From Alviniconcha marisindica (taxonomy: Eukaryota; Mollusca; Gastropoda; Provannidae): a stretch of 64,000 nucleotides of DNA. The DNA lies in contig JABMCL010002073.1 in assembly GCA_018857735.1 (NCBI GenBank), forward strand, positions 1,723,501 to 1,787,500, written 5' to 3'. Of the stretch, positions 45,301 through 52,986 are shown piece by piece. The notes under the pieces were generated by a model. The model did no database searches, was not told the DNA's origin, and saw only the letters and a list, made by a program, of their open reading frames with translations. Positions within the stretch are counted from its first letter, which is position 1; every line of letters begins with the position of its first letter. Position numbers and translations under genes: made by a program.

Positions 45301-47307
45301 ACAGTAGTGAAGATTGTTTTTTGTGTGTGTGTGTTTTGTTTTTTGTCCATGCACATTTTGGAGATTGTGGTTTTTATCTGTGAATCACTGAATGTTGTGA
45401 AGATCATGAATGTTGTAAAGATTGTGGTTTTGTCCATGAATGTTGCAAAGTTGCAATGCTTGGGATTGGTTTAGCATACAACAAATCCTGTAGCAGTTTC
45501 ACAGTGGAGATGTGTTAACCTCTGACTGTTGAATGATATATGTTCCATGTTTCACAGCTGAGGGCCAGTTTTCAACTGCCATGAAGTTTTACCTGGAGGC
45601 AGGCGTGGTGGCCACGGATTTCTTCTCCATGCCTGTTTCGCGCAGCCTCTATGATGACCAGGTGTGCCAGAAAGGTTTTTGTTTTCAAAACTAATGTTTT
45701 AACTAATGTACTAACATTTTCATTCATGTTGTTATCTCATGGTATTTGAATGCGGCTAAAGAAGTGATGGGCCATACTGCATCTCTGTAAGGAAACTGTT
45801 GCATTCACAAAATCTCATCAGGCTGTGGTTAAACTCTGATTTGTACGCGAGGAATGAAAACATCCCCCAGTCAACATTCCTGCATTCTGCACAGTGTCTT
45901 CCTACTATCATTTTACTCTGTCTCTGTTTCTGTCTTCATCAGTTTCTGTCTGTCCATCTCTTGGTCTCTGTTTCAAATGCTCTTCTAGTAAGTGCCACAA
46001 CTGCACAAGCGTGTTCTTTCAAGGTATGCCGTATGGATTAAAGAAGCAGCTGTGTTCAAGTGGATATTGACACAGGCTTTTGAAAACCTTTGTCTCACAT
46101 TGTTTTAATCTTGGCCTTTGGTTTCAGGTGTACCGTCGGATGATCAAGTGCTGCTCCTACTTGCAGTGTCACACCCAGGTGGCAGTGCTGTGTCAGTTCC
46201 TGGATGAGACTGATTACTCCGCAGCATTTAAGGCTCTGCAGGAGCGTAATGTCTATGATGCCATGGATGCCTACTACTGCTGTATATGGGACATTACCAT
46301 TCTGGAGTTCTTAGTCCGTATCCTTCTGGTCAGATTGGTTCATATGATGAAAGCCTCCATTTTTGTAGTCCACTAGTACCCTTGGACTTGTATCATTGTT
46401 GTCCTCTTCAGTTTCTTTTCCACAGTGTCATAGCCAGTCTGGAGATGTTGCTGGTACAGAAAGCACCTTTCACACATGAAACTGGTGCCATTTGTAACCT
46501 TTTGTGTACATGTATTGTTGTTTGCCCTCAAAAACAACAAAATGGGATGCCTGTCAACATTGTTGAAGAGGGTGAAAGCAACTGTTTTTTGTTTAGATTT
46601 GTTTTTTGAGTCTATACTGTGTACTGTTGCTACTTTGTGGCCCACACACAATCCAGTTTGCCTTACATGGTCACCAGATCTGCACACAAGGAAGGGGGAA
46701 ATGGACAAGCGCCAGTGTGCTGTGAGTTGGCTGCTCTTTAAAGTTTTTATGTATCTTTACCAGAGAGGACTGTCTTTACTCTTGATATAATCAGTGCCAT
46801 TTTGATGAATTTTTTCCCCTCCTTGTTCTTCAGGATAGCTCTACAGTTAACCCAGTAGGAGCATGTCAGAATCTGATCCATACAAAATAAATTCCCCTGC
46901 ACTTTCCAACCTTCTTTCTATACTTTGGTGAGATTGTTTTTTTGGATGTGTTTCTCAGGATGGAGTCGTAGCTTGGAAAATAAGAGAACTCTTAATCTAA
47001 TTGATTAATGTGCTTTATTTAAAGGAACCCAGACAGGAACTGCAGAATACTCACATTGCGCCATTTTTATATGCCAAGATTGAAGTCATCAACAGTTTGG
47101 GCTTTTCTCATGTTTTGTTTAATGTTTGCCTAAATGACTATTAAAGTGATGCATGTGAACACTGATTTTTAACATGATCTCTTTCAGTTACGGGCTTTGA
47201 GTCAGATGGACCTGAACAGCAACAACCCAGAAGAGATTCAGCGCCGAGCCATTCATGTCCGCAAGACCAAGTTCCTTCGTGCCTTGGCCAAGCAATATGT
47301 GGCATAA
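22083..47307 (+). CDS. INTS8: INTS8, Integrator complex subunit 8 (25 coding exons, ~1007 aa)
   Basis: INTS8 is a TPR-rich nuclear protein of the Integrator phosphatase module. It recruits PP2A to promoter-proximal RNA polymerase II. Exons: 22083-22212, 27363-27497, 29321-29429, 30327-30473, 31560-31625, 32014-32074, 32932-33102, 33858-33950, 34565-34711, 35729-35820, 36480-36612, 37287-37351, 38491-38681, 39040-39176, 39550-39663, 40328-40535, 40891-41000, 42103-42187, 42826-42957, 43698-43819, 44695-44813, 45558-45661, 46128-46317, 46678-46721, 47188-47307. All introns are GT-AG and all phases agree except one surplus base in exon 19. Without it the total is 3024 nt (1007 aa; human 995). 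WFEF at residues 24-27 matches the PP2A-binding motif known in human INTS8. With the sequence as given, translation stops at codon 745. Confidence 0.95.
22400..24150 (+). mobile_element. Degenerate non-LTR retrotransposon ORF1 with zinc knuckles
   Basis: In INTS8 intron 1. The plus strand reads CIKCQRLGHMKQQC (CCHC type), CSKCGVGSHIQENC, then CVDCYSHFLATCKGC in one frame around 22650-22810, preceded by RICLEATVLLEEAWLGAM. Three zinc knuckles in a row are typical of jockey-like ORF1 (gag-like) nucleic-acid-binding proteins. In-frame stops show decay. Downstream sequence to 24150 is presumably the same element, less certain, and includes an internal duplication near 23683-23770 (TTTTTTAACAAGCTTACTGG twice) and a looser one at 23865-24040. 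Confidence 0.65.
24154..24616 (-). mobile_element. tRNA-derived SINE, copy 3
   Basis: Same family as 5188 and 8507, reverse strand. tRNA-like head at the right end (GATAGCTCAGTGGTTAGAGC; B box GGGTTCGAATCC), tail ATAGCGCTATATAAAAGC at the left. It has a single copy of the GAATATCCACTGAAGTGG-like block that is doubled in copy 2. Intron 1 of INTS8, antisense to it. Confidence 0.9.
24617..25040 (-). mobile_element. LINE reverse-transcriptase C-terminal fragment
   Basis: The minus strand reads YPERLAALNLLNLERRWRQR then DLIDLSKYL, and later RSFFSENVVTTW. This is the L-x-L-xxLExRRxRGDLIxxYK and FFSxRVVxxWN pattern of CR1/jockey-type LINE ORF2 ends, with stops in between. It directly abuts the head of SINE copy 3. 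Confidence 0.65.
25619..25713. repeat. 24-bp tandem repeat, about 4 copies
   Basis: Unit AAAACCTATCAATCAGTGTA plus ATTA, with slight divergence. INTS8 intron 1. Confidence 0.9.
27203..27278. repeat. (TA)n microsatellite
   Basis: About 70 bases of TA with two interruptions, ending 85 bp before INTS8 exon 2. It translates to Ile/Tyr repeats in several frames, which are not coding. GT microsatellites also lie at 26413-26475 (same intron) and 42295-42332 (intron 18). Confidence 0.97.
27363..27497 (+). CDS. INTS8: INTS8 exon 2
   Basis: Acceptor TTTATTTCCAG. EPSAVQLIVQFMQQAEVEMA matches the family's PAPVQLIVQFLEQA. Donor AATG|GTGTGT, phase 1 to 1. It lies 85 bp after a (TA)n tract. Confidence 0.93.
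29321..29429 (+). CDS. INTS8: INTS8 exon 3
   Basis: Acceptor TTGCTTCAG. VKALRVLALRVAAYLRWDLS aligns with human ILKLLALKVAAHLKWDLD. Donor AAAAAA|GTGAGT, phase 2. A 23-base G run begins 64 bp downstream. Confidence 0.93.
30067..30122. repeat. 17-bp inverted repeat (hairpin) between G run and C run
   Basis: Arms TTATGATTATTTAAATA (30067-30083) and TATTTAAATAATCATAA (30106-30122) are perfect reverse complements with a 22 bp AT-rich loop. A 9-base G run (30021-30029) lies to the left and a 22-base C run (30130-30151) to the right. INTS8 intron 3. Confidence 0.85.
30327..30473 (+). CDS. INTS8: INTS8 exon 4
   Basis: Acceptor TCTCCTAG. VPTPIVQAMLIELLKVAAPD and the DNALFAVHLFHRW end. Donor GATG|GTGAGC, phase 2. 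A GGTGGTGAT minisatellite begins about 25 bp after the donor. Confidence 0.93.
30500..31030. repeat. GGTGGTGATGGGTGGGATAT minisatellite
   Basis: About 530 bp of units built from GGTGGTGATGGGTGGGATAT plus GTTGTGGT, irregular length. It starts about 25 bp after the exon 4 donor. The Pro/His/Thr-rich minus-strand frame over it is a repeat artefact. It is followed by an adjacent G then C run at 31070-31099. Confidence 0.93.
31560..31625 (+). CDS. INTS8: INTS8 exon 5
   Basis: Acceptor TTGTTTTAG. CVRSVVRDSFPSRPVKQNFV aligns with human AIRTIVQSSFPVKQ. Donor CACC|GTAAGT, phase 2. Confidence 0.9.
32014..32074 (+). CDS. INTS8: INTS8 exon 6
   Basis: Acceptor GGTTTTCCAG. PGQLDPNTMMTAATETIIRK. Donor AAAG|GTGAGT, phase 0. 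The segment is weakly conserved, but both splice sites are strong and the phase fits. Confidence 0.88.
32932..33102 (+). CDS. INTS8: INTS8 exon 7
   Basis: Acceptor TTATGTCTCAG. 57 codons, FREQLPSSIGFLEKCCQDQP to LVPAQEIACQ. Donor CAG|GTAAAT, phase 0. Corresponds to a variable linker before the first TPR-like helices. Confidence 0.88.
33858..33950 (+). CDS. INTS8: INTS8 exon 8
   Basis: Acceptor CTGCTTTTCAG. IAFDLGSLYFFEREYRKAFE then KFRTCKQTLNQ: a TPR-like helix pair matching human CYDLGAAYFQQG...AREKFFRTKEL. Donor CAG|GTGAGA, phase 0. Confidence 0.93.
34090..34400 (+). mobile_element. Degenerate retrotransposon RNase H tail, copy 2
   Basis: Reads in pieces as CPGHTRVNRND, ADRLVDKTNITSDV, then RPEVLRGLRHYLKAQNQGHH. 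It parallels copy 1 at about 20850-21130 in order and spacing (ITSGL..., VLRCLRHYL, QGHHAINRLEERGVE). INTS8 intron 8, sense strand. Confidence 0.75.
34565..34711 (+). CDS. INTS8: INTS8 exon 9
   Basis: Acceptor TCTTGTGTGCAG, chosen because it restores the family spacing from KQTLNQ to LRGY. LKDCVYCHVCLERLRGYLTS. Donor CAG|GTGATC, phase 0. Two upstream AGs (in GAG) are in the same frame and would add residues, so the start has slight uncertainty. Confidence 0.85.
35007..35226. repeat. 44-bp tandem repeat with splice-like signals, about 5 copies
   Basis: Unit GTCTTATGAGAATTGTACAT then TTCTGTTTTAGTTTACAGGT and GTGA. Copies after the first are nearly identical. Each contains a pyrimidine-rich ...CTGTTTTAG followed seven bases later by CAG|GTGTGA. 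INTS8 intron 9. Confidence 0.93.
35729..35820 (+). CDS. INTS8: INTS8 exon 10
   Basis: Acceptor TTCTGTACAG. GIVNILLEDNLKQELTMAYR then SSVQDEVVKL. Donor TTAGG|GTCAGT at 35821, phase 2. The 3' end of this exon with its donor is repeated twice more downstream in 68-bp steps; the first donor is the one that keeps the frame. Confidence 0.9.
35770..36010. repeat. INTS8: 68-bp tandem duplication spanning INTS8 exon 10 donor
   Basis: The donor string TTAGG|GTCAGTACTATT occurs at 35821, 35889 and 35957, exactly 68 bp apart, each preceded by TCCAG(C/T)GTGCAGGATGAAG. A fourth partial copy breaks off in GATGAAATCATC near 36010, and a diverged fifth fragment is at about 36115-36160. Confidence 0.95.
36480..36612 (+). 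CDS. INTS8: INTS8 exon 11
   Basis: Acceptor GTTGTTTTCAG. QHQLHIQVCLCNLVRTVVEG aligns with human ALDEICFKVCACNTVRDILEG. Donor CAG|GTTAGC, phase 0. Confidence 0.92.
37287..37351 (+). CDS. INTS8: INTS8 exon 12
   Basis: Acceptor TTCTGTTTCAG. ILNEMMKGASQTQRSNLKCF. Donor ATATG|GTAAGT, phase 2. Confidence 0.9.
38195..38475 (+). mobile_element. LINE 3' end fragment (ORF2 C-terminus)
   Basis: The frame ending at 38352-38354 reads SSAAPKLWNALPVPQRECSL, then KEAFKESLKAYLFSKD and a stop. This is the AAPKLWNxLP...FKxxLKTYLF tail of L2/CR1-type reverse transcriptases. The 3' UTR follows up to a short (CAT)n tail near 38465. INTS8 intron 12, in sense, ending about 20 bp before the exon 13 acceptor. It differs in sequence from the 14640 fragment. 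Confidence 0.78.
38491..38681 (+). CDS. INTS8: INTS8 exon 13
   Basis: Acceptor TTCTGCCCAACAG. HLIELLPPENGFSQLVVNSD; acidic stretch EAEMAEMAVEDIDSEHLYLQ. Donor AGAG|GTTGGT, phase 1. It lies 136 bp after a LINE fragment. Confidence 0.92.
39040..39176 (+). CDS. INTS8: INTS8 exon 14
   Basis: Acceptor TTGGTGTCCAG. SSYNVSDVEGQLLAVYEPVV; ends HPSQIIALNDR. Donor AGG|GTGAGC, phase 0. Corresponds to human VNIGQLEHQLILSVDP...IRQILIELHG. Confidence 0.9.
39345..39485 (+). pseudogene. INTS8: Decayed duplicate of INTS8 exon 15 with its acceptor region
   Basis: GTGAAAAAGTCTGATGTGGA, TTTGTTTTCTTTTGAAG and TGGAAAGTTTCCAAAGAG parallel the true exon 15 region 160 bp downstream. Relative to exon 15 it has a one-base deletion near GAGTATC-GGTGGATG and a shift after AAGCAG, and its donor region is replaced (CCTCAGTGTGTATG). 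In the exon 15 frame it reads WKVSKEFHQSLEY, then derails. Confidence 0.88.
39550..39663 (+). CDS. INTS8: INTS8 exon 15
   Basis: Acceptor ATGCTTTTGAAG. WKVPKEIRQGLEYLPDAEFK then VFVLIAKARHCMDLS. Donor AGT|GTAAGG, phase 0. A decayed copy lies 160 bp upstream. Confidence 0.92.
40328..40535 (+). CDS. INTS8: INTS8 exon 16
   Basis: Acceptor CTTTTCCTTTCTAG. LFERARQLLSEADMVVADLS; HVRWQILQADLLQYFLSE. Donor ACAAG|GTGAGT, phase 1. Matches human AKQLFAACLELV...KLRQVMLNEMLLLDI. Confidence 0.94.
40891..41000 (+). CDS. INTS8: INTS8 exon 17
   Basis: Acceptor TGCGTGTGCAG. DIQPSSEVLEQCTAFLLNIR then DWEYLSNLENTANGYIE. Donor GAG|GTGAGC, phase 0. Followed within 60 bp by a minisatellite. Confidence 0.93.
41060..41515. 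repeat. 33-34-bp minisatellite in INTS8 intron 17
   Basis: About 13 units of GGTACCAGTAGGGCACACCC then TTCCATGGGTTGT, with small indels that break any frame continuity. Units become more irregular toward 41500. Confidence 0.95.
42103..42187 (+). CDS. INTS8: INTS8 exon 18
   Basis: Acceptor TTTTCTTGCTGCAG. MTRLLACACKELPQIKNARK then PARELWEV, like human LGQLLAATCKELP...AKDLWEV. Donor GTGT|GTAAGT, phase 1. Confidence 0.94.
42826..42957 (+). CDS. INTS8: INTS8 exon 19, with one surplus base (frameshift)
   Basis: Acceptor CCTGTTTTAG; donor AAG|GTCAGT; 132 nt where the phases require 131. Entering in phase 1 gives LMSIYMTNTQQKA and a TAG at 42864-42866. The family-like sequence KRSASGRESAMHRDSQFSML then RDAFFAYIQKLK lies in the frame reached by dropping one A from the five at 42856-42860. 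The residue count between WEV and KR then equals human. Either an assembly homopolymer error or a true frameshift allele. Confidence 0.85.
43473..43565 (-). repeat. Dispersed repeat B, partial copy 1
   Basis: GTTGCTTTACATCCACAGAG ... GGAGCCCAGGACAGCCACCT ... CACACAGCTCCTGAGCTCAG. The same order is seen at 54325-54425 and, inverted, at 53385-53485. INTS8 intron 19. Confidence 0.85.
43698..43819 (+). CDS. INTS8: INTS8 exon 20
   Basis: Acceptor GTGTTCAACAG. EPTVLTLLMSAFAKLFAVLK then DDISGDIATEYMALWPTAVS, matching human EPLVLTIILSLFVKLH...DIVNDITAEHISIWPSS. Donor GCAG|GTGAGG, phase 2. Confidence 0.95.
44537..44694. repeat. INTS8: 53-bp triplication ending exactly at the INTS8 exon 21 acceptor
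   Basis: Units start CTGTCATGGTTGATTGG at 44537, 44590 and 44643. The first two end CCTTTCAC or GCTTTTCAC; the third ends CCTTTCAG, which is the acceptor. The next unit would begin one base after the exon start. Confidence 0.95.
44695..44813 (+). CDS. INTS8: INTS8 exon 21
   Basis: Acceptor TTCACCTTTCAG, formed by the last unit of a 53-bp tandem repeat. ANLMNTNAVEDTLKTVMGHA; NPTQPSWLRTQADIYF (human INPNNHSWLIIQADIYF). Donor TTTG|GTGAGT, phase 1. Confidence 0.94.
45558..45661 (+). CDS. INTS8: INTS8 exon 22
   Basis: Acceptor CATGTTTCACAG. AEGQFSTAMKFYLEAGVVAT then DFFSMPVSRSLYDDQ: TPR-like, human NQYSAALHYYLQAGAVCSDFF. Donor CAG|GTGTGC, phase 0. Confidence 0.94.
46128..46317 (+). CDS. INTS8: INTS8 exon 23
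   Basis: Acceptor TTTGGTTTCAG. VYRRMIKCCSYLQCHTQVAV, LCQFLDETDYSAAFKALQER, CCIWDITILEFLV. Donor AGTCC|GTATCC, phase 1; it is chosen over the AG|GTCC alternative 4 bases upstream because only this one joins exon 24 in frame. Confidence 0.93.
46678..46721 (+). CDS. INTS8: INTS8 exon 24 (44-bp microexon)
   Basis: Acceptor CATGGTCACCAG, donor TGTGCT|GTGAGT, phase 1 to 0. With exon 23 it reads EFLVHLHTRKGEMDKRQCA, matching human EYLTYLHHKRGETDKRQIA residue for residue in length. The acceptor pyrimidine tract is weak. Confidence 0.9.
47188..47307 (+). CDS. INTS8: INTS8 terminal coding exon 25
   Basis: Acceptor ATCTCTTTCAG. LRALSQMDLNSNNPEEIQRR then HVRKTKFLRALAKQYVA and TAA at 47305-47307. Human ends NASNPEEVLQLAAQRRKKKF...AMAKLYF. 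Confidence 0.95.
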   Translation, partial: LRALSQMDLNSNNPEEIQRRAIHVRKTKFLRALAKQYVA

Positions 47308-49530
47308 AGCTACAGAGGGTTTTCCAAACTCATTTGCACTCAGATAATATTGCCTGTCTTGATTTTGCCACTTGCTGTGGCTTCAGGGACCATGACCCAG
47401 AGTGCATGACGGTGATTGAAGAGAGAGAGAAAATCATATATATTTATCCTCTGACTGTTATTGTTACATTAAGTCGTCCTGGCTAAAATGGTGTTGCAGG
47501 ATCTTGATTGCCAAGAGCGTATCTGCATGCTCTGTGAGTAGCAAGAATCTTCAGTGATGTCACGGATGGCTAGAAAAGTCTTTGCATTTTCATCTTAATG
47601 AGCAGCATCTTACCTCATTCCGTCCGGGACAAATATGAATATACTTAATCACCTCACATGCACTTCAAAAAACAAACATAACACTTTCATGTTTTTCTAC
47701 AGATATTCTAAATTTGGGGTATCTGTTGCACGTGAAGATGTTTGCATTGTGATGCTTTTTGTTTTGAAGTGCATAAGCTTGTATGTGACTGTCATCAACA
47801 GAGTTTGGCTATGATGGTGTGAAGACACTTGCAATTTATACAGCTCTGGGGCAAAACAAAAACAAAAAAACCCATCTCTTTTCAGACCACTTGTCTCTTA
47901 TTTTGAGGATGGTTGCAAAAGAGAGATTCTTGGCTTGCATCTGCACATGCAGTCTGTGTGCAAGCAAGGAATGCTAATAATTGGGGATGCTGAAATTGTC
48001 AGTGAAAGCTTACAGCTGAAGACACTGCCTCAGGCATGCTCCAAGCATTGACTGGTGGCCTACCCCTTCATGCCACTGCTATGATGGGTTATGCTACAGC
48101 CTTTTAAAACTGACAGAGATGAGTCCATGTACCGTTGGTGCAGGAAAGGAAAAGGACCTGGGACAGCCTATGATGTAACCAACTGTGCCAGCAATGTGAG
48201 GGACATGTGCGCCTCAATATTTTGATTCACCAGAAAGTTTTCACATGGTGTTTGCATGTGCAGCTGTCTTAATTTCAAAGCTTGGTCCAATACCTTGCTC
48301 ATGTGTTTGAGTTGTTAGTCATATTGCTGTTTTGGGTTCTCTTTGCTTATTGGTTAGGGATGGATGGGGTAGGGCAAACATGATTCATGGAAGATGAACT
48401 GAAATCAGTGGAACATGAGATTACTGCAATGGTTTGGTAGCCAGGGGAGGTGGGGGGGGGGGGGGGGATGTGGAGAGACAAGCATAATTCAGTTCACAGA
48501 AGATGCACTTAAACCATTAGAGCGTGAGATTACTGCAGGTTGTTGTGGGTTTTTTTGCAAGGGAGAGCAAGCATTACTCACAATACACTAAAATTATCAG
48601 AGCATGAGATTACTGCAATTGTTGGGTTGGGGGACAGTGGGATGCATGATTCAGTGTGTGCTCCAGGCTCACATTAGGTGTACACACCTTCTAACTACTC
48701 GTACATTACAGTGCACTGAAAGCACTGGAGCATGAAATTAAAAGACTCACAGCTCACAGAGCACTCAAATCATTCAGAGCACAAGACAAAATGGTGGTGG
48801 TTGTTTAGTTAGGCTCAGTCTTGTACCACCTGGCTGCAAATCTGTGAAACACTTCATGGTTAAATCAATAACAACTCTTCTAGGTGAGTAGTGTTTGTGT
48901 CACAATTTCTGTACTTTGTATTGTTGTTGGCTTTACAGGGATTTGTGCAGTAGTTCTAGTTTTGGTATAGGGCAGTCTTCTTATCTATTTTGTCAGATGG
49001 AAATGGCACAGAGAGAATTATGTTTGTTTGCATTTGATGGGCATTTAGACTGCACTTGTTCAAATCAGAGAAAACCCTTGTTCTTAAATCCGGCTGTTGT
49101 GTTTCTCAGAAGAAACAAACGTTGGACATGTTTCTGACTGAAACAATACACAACTACCATATTGGTATGTTGGAGAAATGCTCAGAGAGAAAGAGAAGGA
49201 GAGAAGAAAATATGTTTGATATGTAAATAGAGACCAATGGTCAACAAACTGGTCAGCAATATTACAGAGCTCAAGTATTACAGTCATTTTTGGGTCTGTT
49301 TCTTGTATGTGTGCATACACGCGCGTGTGCGTGTGTGTGTGCATGTGTGTGTGTGTGAAAATGCATCAGTTGAATGATAAACATCTGTAACAAAGTCTTT
49401 GTTTGAGCACAAGTTTGTGTAAATATATTTTCAGTATTTGGTACTAAACTGTGCATTTGAAACTTGAATAGTAAATTTCAGTAGTTTGTGTGTTTGTGAA
49501 ACCAAAATATTCTCAAATAAATTACCATTC
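47308..49530 (+). other. INTS8: Probable INTS8 3' UTR and flank
   Basis: No coding feature follows the stop. A polyadenylation candidate AATAAA is at 49516-49521, and a second in TTATAAATAAACAC near 49706. Between 48390 and 48640 an imperfect repeat of about 100 bp occurs three times (GAGCATGAGATTACTGCA core), with a trace at 48727. The 3' UTR length is uncertain. Confidence 0.45.
49516..49521 (+). terminator. INTS8: Candidate INTS8 polyadenylation signal
   Basis: AATAAA in TCTCAAATAAATTACCATTC, 2.2 kb after the stop. I saw no AATAAA between the stop and this point. Confidence 0.4.
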
Positions 49531-49965
49531 AGTTCAAAATTCAGGTGGAGTTCCCTCTTCTAAAAACAAATTGTTTGTGGTTACACTTGGATTGTCGTGA
49601 TGTAATGCACGCAATGATTTGTGTTTTTGGTGGTATGTAAGACTGAATCCCACTATGCCACTGGCTGCTTGTGTTCCCAATTTTCAGTGGATTGGAACAG
49701 CCTTTATAAATAAACACAAATTTAGATAAAATTGTGCTGATGGCAAAGTGATGGAGAGTTACTCTTATGGTACTCTTTGCGCATGTTTTGTGCTTTTAAA
49801 ATGAATTGCTGTATAGAACAATCAGTTTTGATGGTCTGACCCACTTTGTTTCAGAATTGAAGGAACTAACCCTCTCAAAAATATTTGTTGCCGAACAGGT
49901 AGAAGAGTGTTTAAAATGCCTTGTTTGTTTTATTTTGAATTTAGAATCTGAGTTTTGTTGGTAGC

Positions 49966-50154
49966 GATTAGTGGGACTTGCTGTACAAAGCAGCATCAAA
50001 TGTCTCAGCTGTCCCAAAGGCTACTTGCAGCCTCTTTCTTCTTCCTCAAGCAACACGAATACATCCTTCTCGAGCTGCACATCAGAGAGATGGCAGCATG
50101 CCACAGGCAAGCTAGGACACCTGGCAGTGTTTTGTGCAGCCAGTCCCACTAATC
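49966..50154. mobile_element. Small MITE-like element, 189 bp
   Basis: Ends are inverted: GATTAGTGGGACTTGCTG at the left and CAGCCAGTCCCACTAATC at the right (17 of 18 complementary). The interior has no coding motif. A related end, GATTAATGGGACTGCTG, is at about 61198. A clear target-site duplication is not visible. Confidence 0.6.
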
Positions 50155-52426
50155 ATCACTCACAGAACTTGGTTTTTAAATTTAAAATCAAATCAAAGGC
50201 ATTTAAAAAAAAATCTTTACCGTAATGTTTTACTTTGATCTCTTCTACACAAAGCATGTTTTGAGAAGGCTAGTTCTTCAAATGGTTCTGACTGTATTGA
50301 CGAGAATCAAAACTTTCTTCCATGGTTAGGCACAGCCTGTGAATGATGCTGACTTTGTGTATATGTGTATTATATAATTTGCTTTTGTAATGGTCTGATT
50401 GTGTCCACCACCTCCATCTTTCTTCCCCTTGATTTGAGATAGTATGGTGGCACTGATATTGTTCATTCAGATGCTTCATGGGTTTTGCTATTATACTGCC
50501 AATTAATTAGTCTTGCTAATATTTTGAGCTTTATACACTCTTTAAAATGTGCGCGATCTTCTGACAGCGAACAAATATGGACCTCTTTGTATTGGACAAA
50601 TTTTAATCTATTCCTTTAAAAAAAAATTATGACAGTACTTTTGACTACATGGTCAGTCTGTTGTAGGTGCCTCAGGTGCCCAAGCATTTTATGTAGAGAC
50701 AGTTGCTATTTGTTCTTGTTCCAGTTATGTGATGGCTTGCTTTTCACCCAATATTTTTTTGCTAGGCACACATATAGAGTTTACTGTTCATGTGTTAATG
50801 TTGATTGAGGTGACAAACTATTTGGTTTGTTGGTTGTTAATTTATTTATTTTCATTTTCAAAAAACAAACAAATGCACTGTTGTTGCAACAGTCATTTTG
50901 AATATGTAACTGAAATATTCAGGGATCAAGATAAGTATCACTGAAAAAAATCTAGTGGAATATGAAGTTTTTTTGCATACAGATCTGTTTTAACACAAGA
51001 GTGTGCACTGGGTACTGGTATTCATAATTCTGACATAGATTGCTCTTAATTAATAAAGTAATTCATGCAACTTCTGGGAATAAAGGTGATGTGAGGTTAC
51101 TTAAATCTGAATTCAGACAATTTTCCTTTGGAAGGGACCACCACCACATGCTCATTATTTACACTTGTTTTATTGAGGCACTGCTGAAATATGTGATAAA
51201 GTCTTCACAGTTCTACTTCTCTAAAAACTTACCAAGAGTGCCTTGGCATATTATATTTGCTTCTCCCATTGAACTATTCATAAGTGCTACATGCATCTTT
51301 TGCCATAAACCGATAAAGAGCATCTGGTGATAGTTTCTTCAGTGTCTGTGAGGGTGATTACCCAGTGTGTTTTTATGTATGTCTTTTGTTGTTGTTGTTG
51401 TTTAATTTTATAGATCTTTAACAAAGATCTATCTGTTTTCCTAATTAATTATTTTAAAGTTTGGTGGTGATGGTGTGTATGTTGGTGGTTTATGATTCTA
51501 TTTTTGAAAACAACAACACTTGTTTTCTTTTTCTTTATTTGTCTTGTACTCTCACAGATTCAAATGATCATTGTTTTGTGAAGCTGGAATGGTCAGTGAT
51601 TGTGACTGTGAATGGTTATCATCTGCAGTTGTTTCTACGTTTTGTGGCAGATCTTGTGGATGTGATAAAAAATAGGGTGACTACCAACATGCAGAAAAAA
51701 TAGATGCAAAAGCACACAACAGGTAAAAAATGAAAGACAAAAACGGTGCAGCACATTTTGGCATCTTTGCCTTGTGCAAGTGATATATGACACTTCAGGA
51801 TACACAGAGTTTACACAATGGGTTTGAGTGGATTATCACGAAATAAGAAACTTGAGGCTCCTGTCTGCGGTGACAGCCTTTTTACACCGTGCAGCTCAAT
51901 GCGCACTATTAGGAATTAGTCCCACATTGAGTGTGTTCACCTTCAAACGTAGGCCTATTGTTCTATGTTACAGACAAACTTGAGAGAAATAACACTTGGC
52001 CAAGGGCTTTTACCCAACGTGAAGGAGGAAGACTTTCAGATCACTGTTCTTTGCAGTGTAATATGTAGGCGAGAAGCCGAATAACACATGCAATCAAACG
52101 GCGAAAATATGTGAAAGAGTAGTGTTGTAACAAATTCTGTACTTATATGTATTAATGCGAACGACTTCCGCTTCCTTGCTTTTCGTTATCTAATCGATTT
52201 TGTCGGTTAAACTAAATTTATCTCCTTAGAGTGGAGTGTGAAGGGTACAGGCAACTCGGGTCACGTGACAATCCGAGCAGACGACACGGCGAACACGACT
52301 GAGCAGGAAACGTCAGGGTGGCAGTCGAAGTTGTGTCTGCGCATTATCTGAACATGTTACAAAACAGCATGACTTGGTACGGACGGACTGGACGTTGCAA
52401 CGTCTCTAGATATCAGCATAATCAAG
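50155..52426. other. Intergenic DNA, nothing recognised
   Basis: AT-rich to about 51.8 kb, then more mixed composition with CpGs to 52.4 kb. Short open frames only, none with recognisable motifs. Confidence 0.4.
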
Positions 52427-52433
52427 GGCTGGT

Positions 52434-52986
52434 ACGGTAAAATCCAAGGAGACGGTCGGAAATTCCTGGACCGTTTTAAAAGTTATTTTGGGTCACAAAT
52501 ATCATCACAATCATTAAATGAGGTCCATATCTACCGATTACAGCCGAAATCCGCAACAAAAGGTGAGTTTTTTTCATATATTTTTGTCTTTGATTGTTTC
52601 GAGTCGGCGTCACTGATTGCAAATGGCAGGCGAAGCCGACGAAGTGCTGCTAGGTAAGCGGCCTCGTTAAACAAGCTGCGGCAATTAAAATGCACGGAAA
52701 AAATTGCAGTCTGAGAACGTTGAGTCGTGAGTACGATTGTCTTGCCAAAATCGGCACTAAGGAAGCGTTCACGTTGTTACTGGGAAACTAGGTCAAACGT
52801 CAAAGGGCAATATGCGCCGACTGGAACTGACAAGGACAAAAATATATGAAAAAACTCACCTTTTGTTGCGGATTTTGGCTGTAATCGGCAGATATGGATC
52901 TCATTTAATGATTGTGATGATATTTGTGACCCAAAATAACTTTTAAAACGGTCCAGGAATTTCCGACCGTCTCCTTGGATTTTACC
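52434..52986. mobile_element. MITE with ~154-bp terminal inverted repeats, 553 bp
   Basis: Left arm 52435-52588 and right arm 52835-52987 are near-perfect reverse complements. The outer end is CGGTAAAATCCAAGGAGACG and the inner end AGGTGAGTTTTTTTCATATA. The core of about 246 bp carries no open frame of note. Flanks repeat GGCTGGT (52427-52433 and 52987-52993), a likely 7-bp target-site duplication, or 8 bp with one mismatch. The superfamily is uncertain (hAT makes 8 bp, others 7-9). Confidence 0.88.
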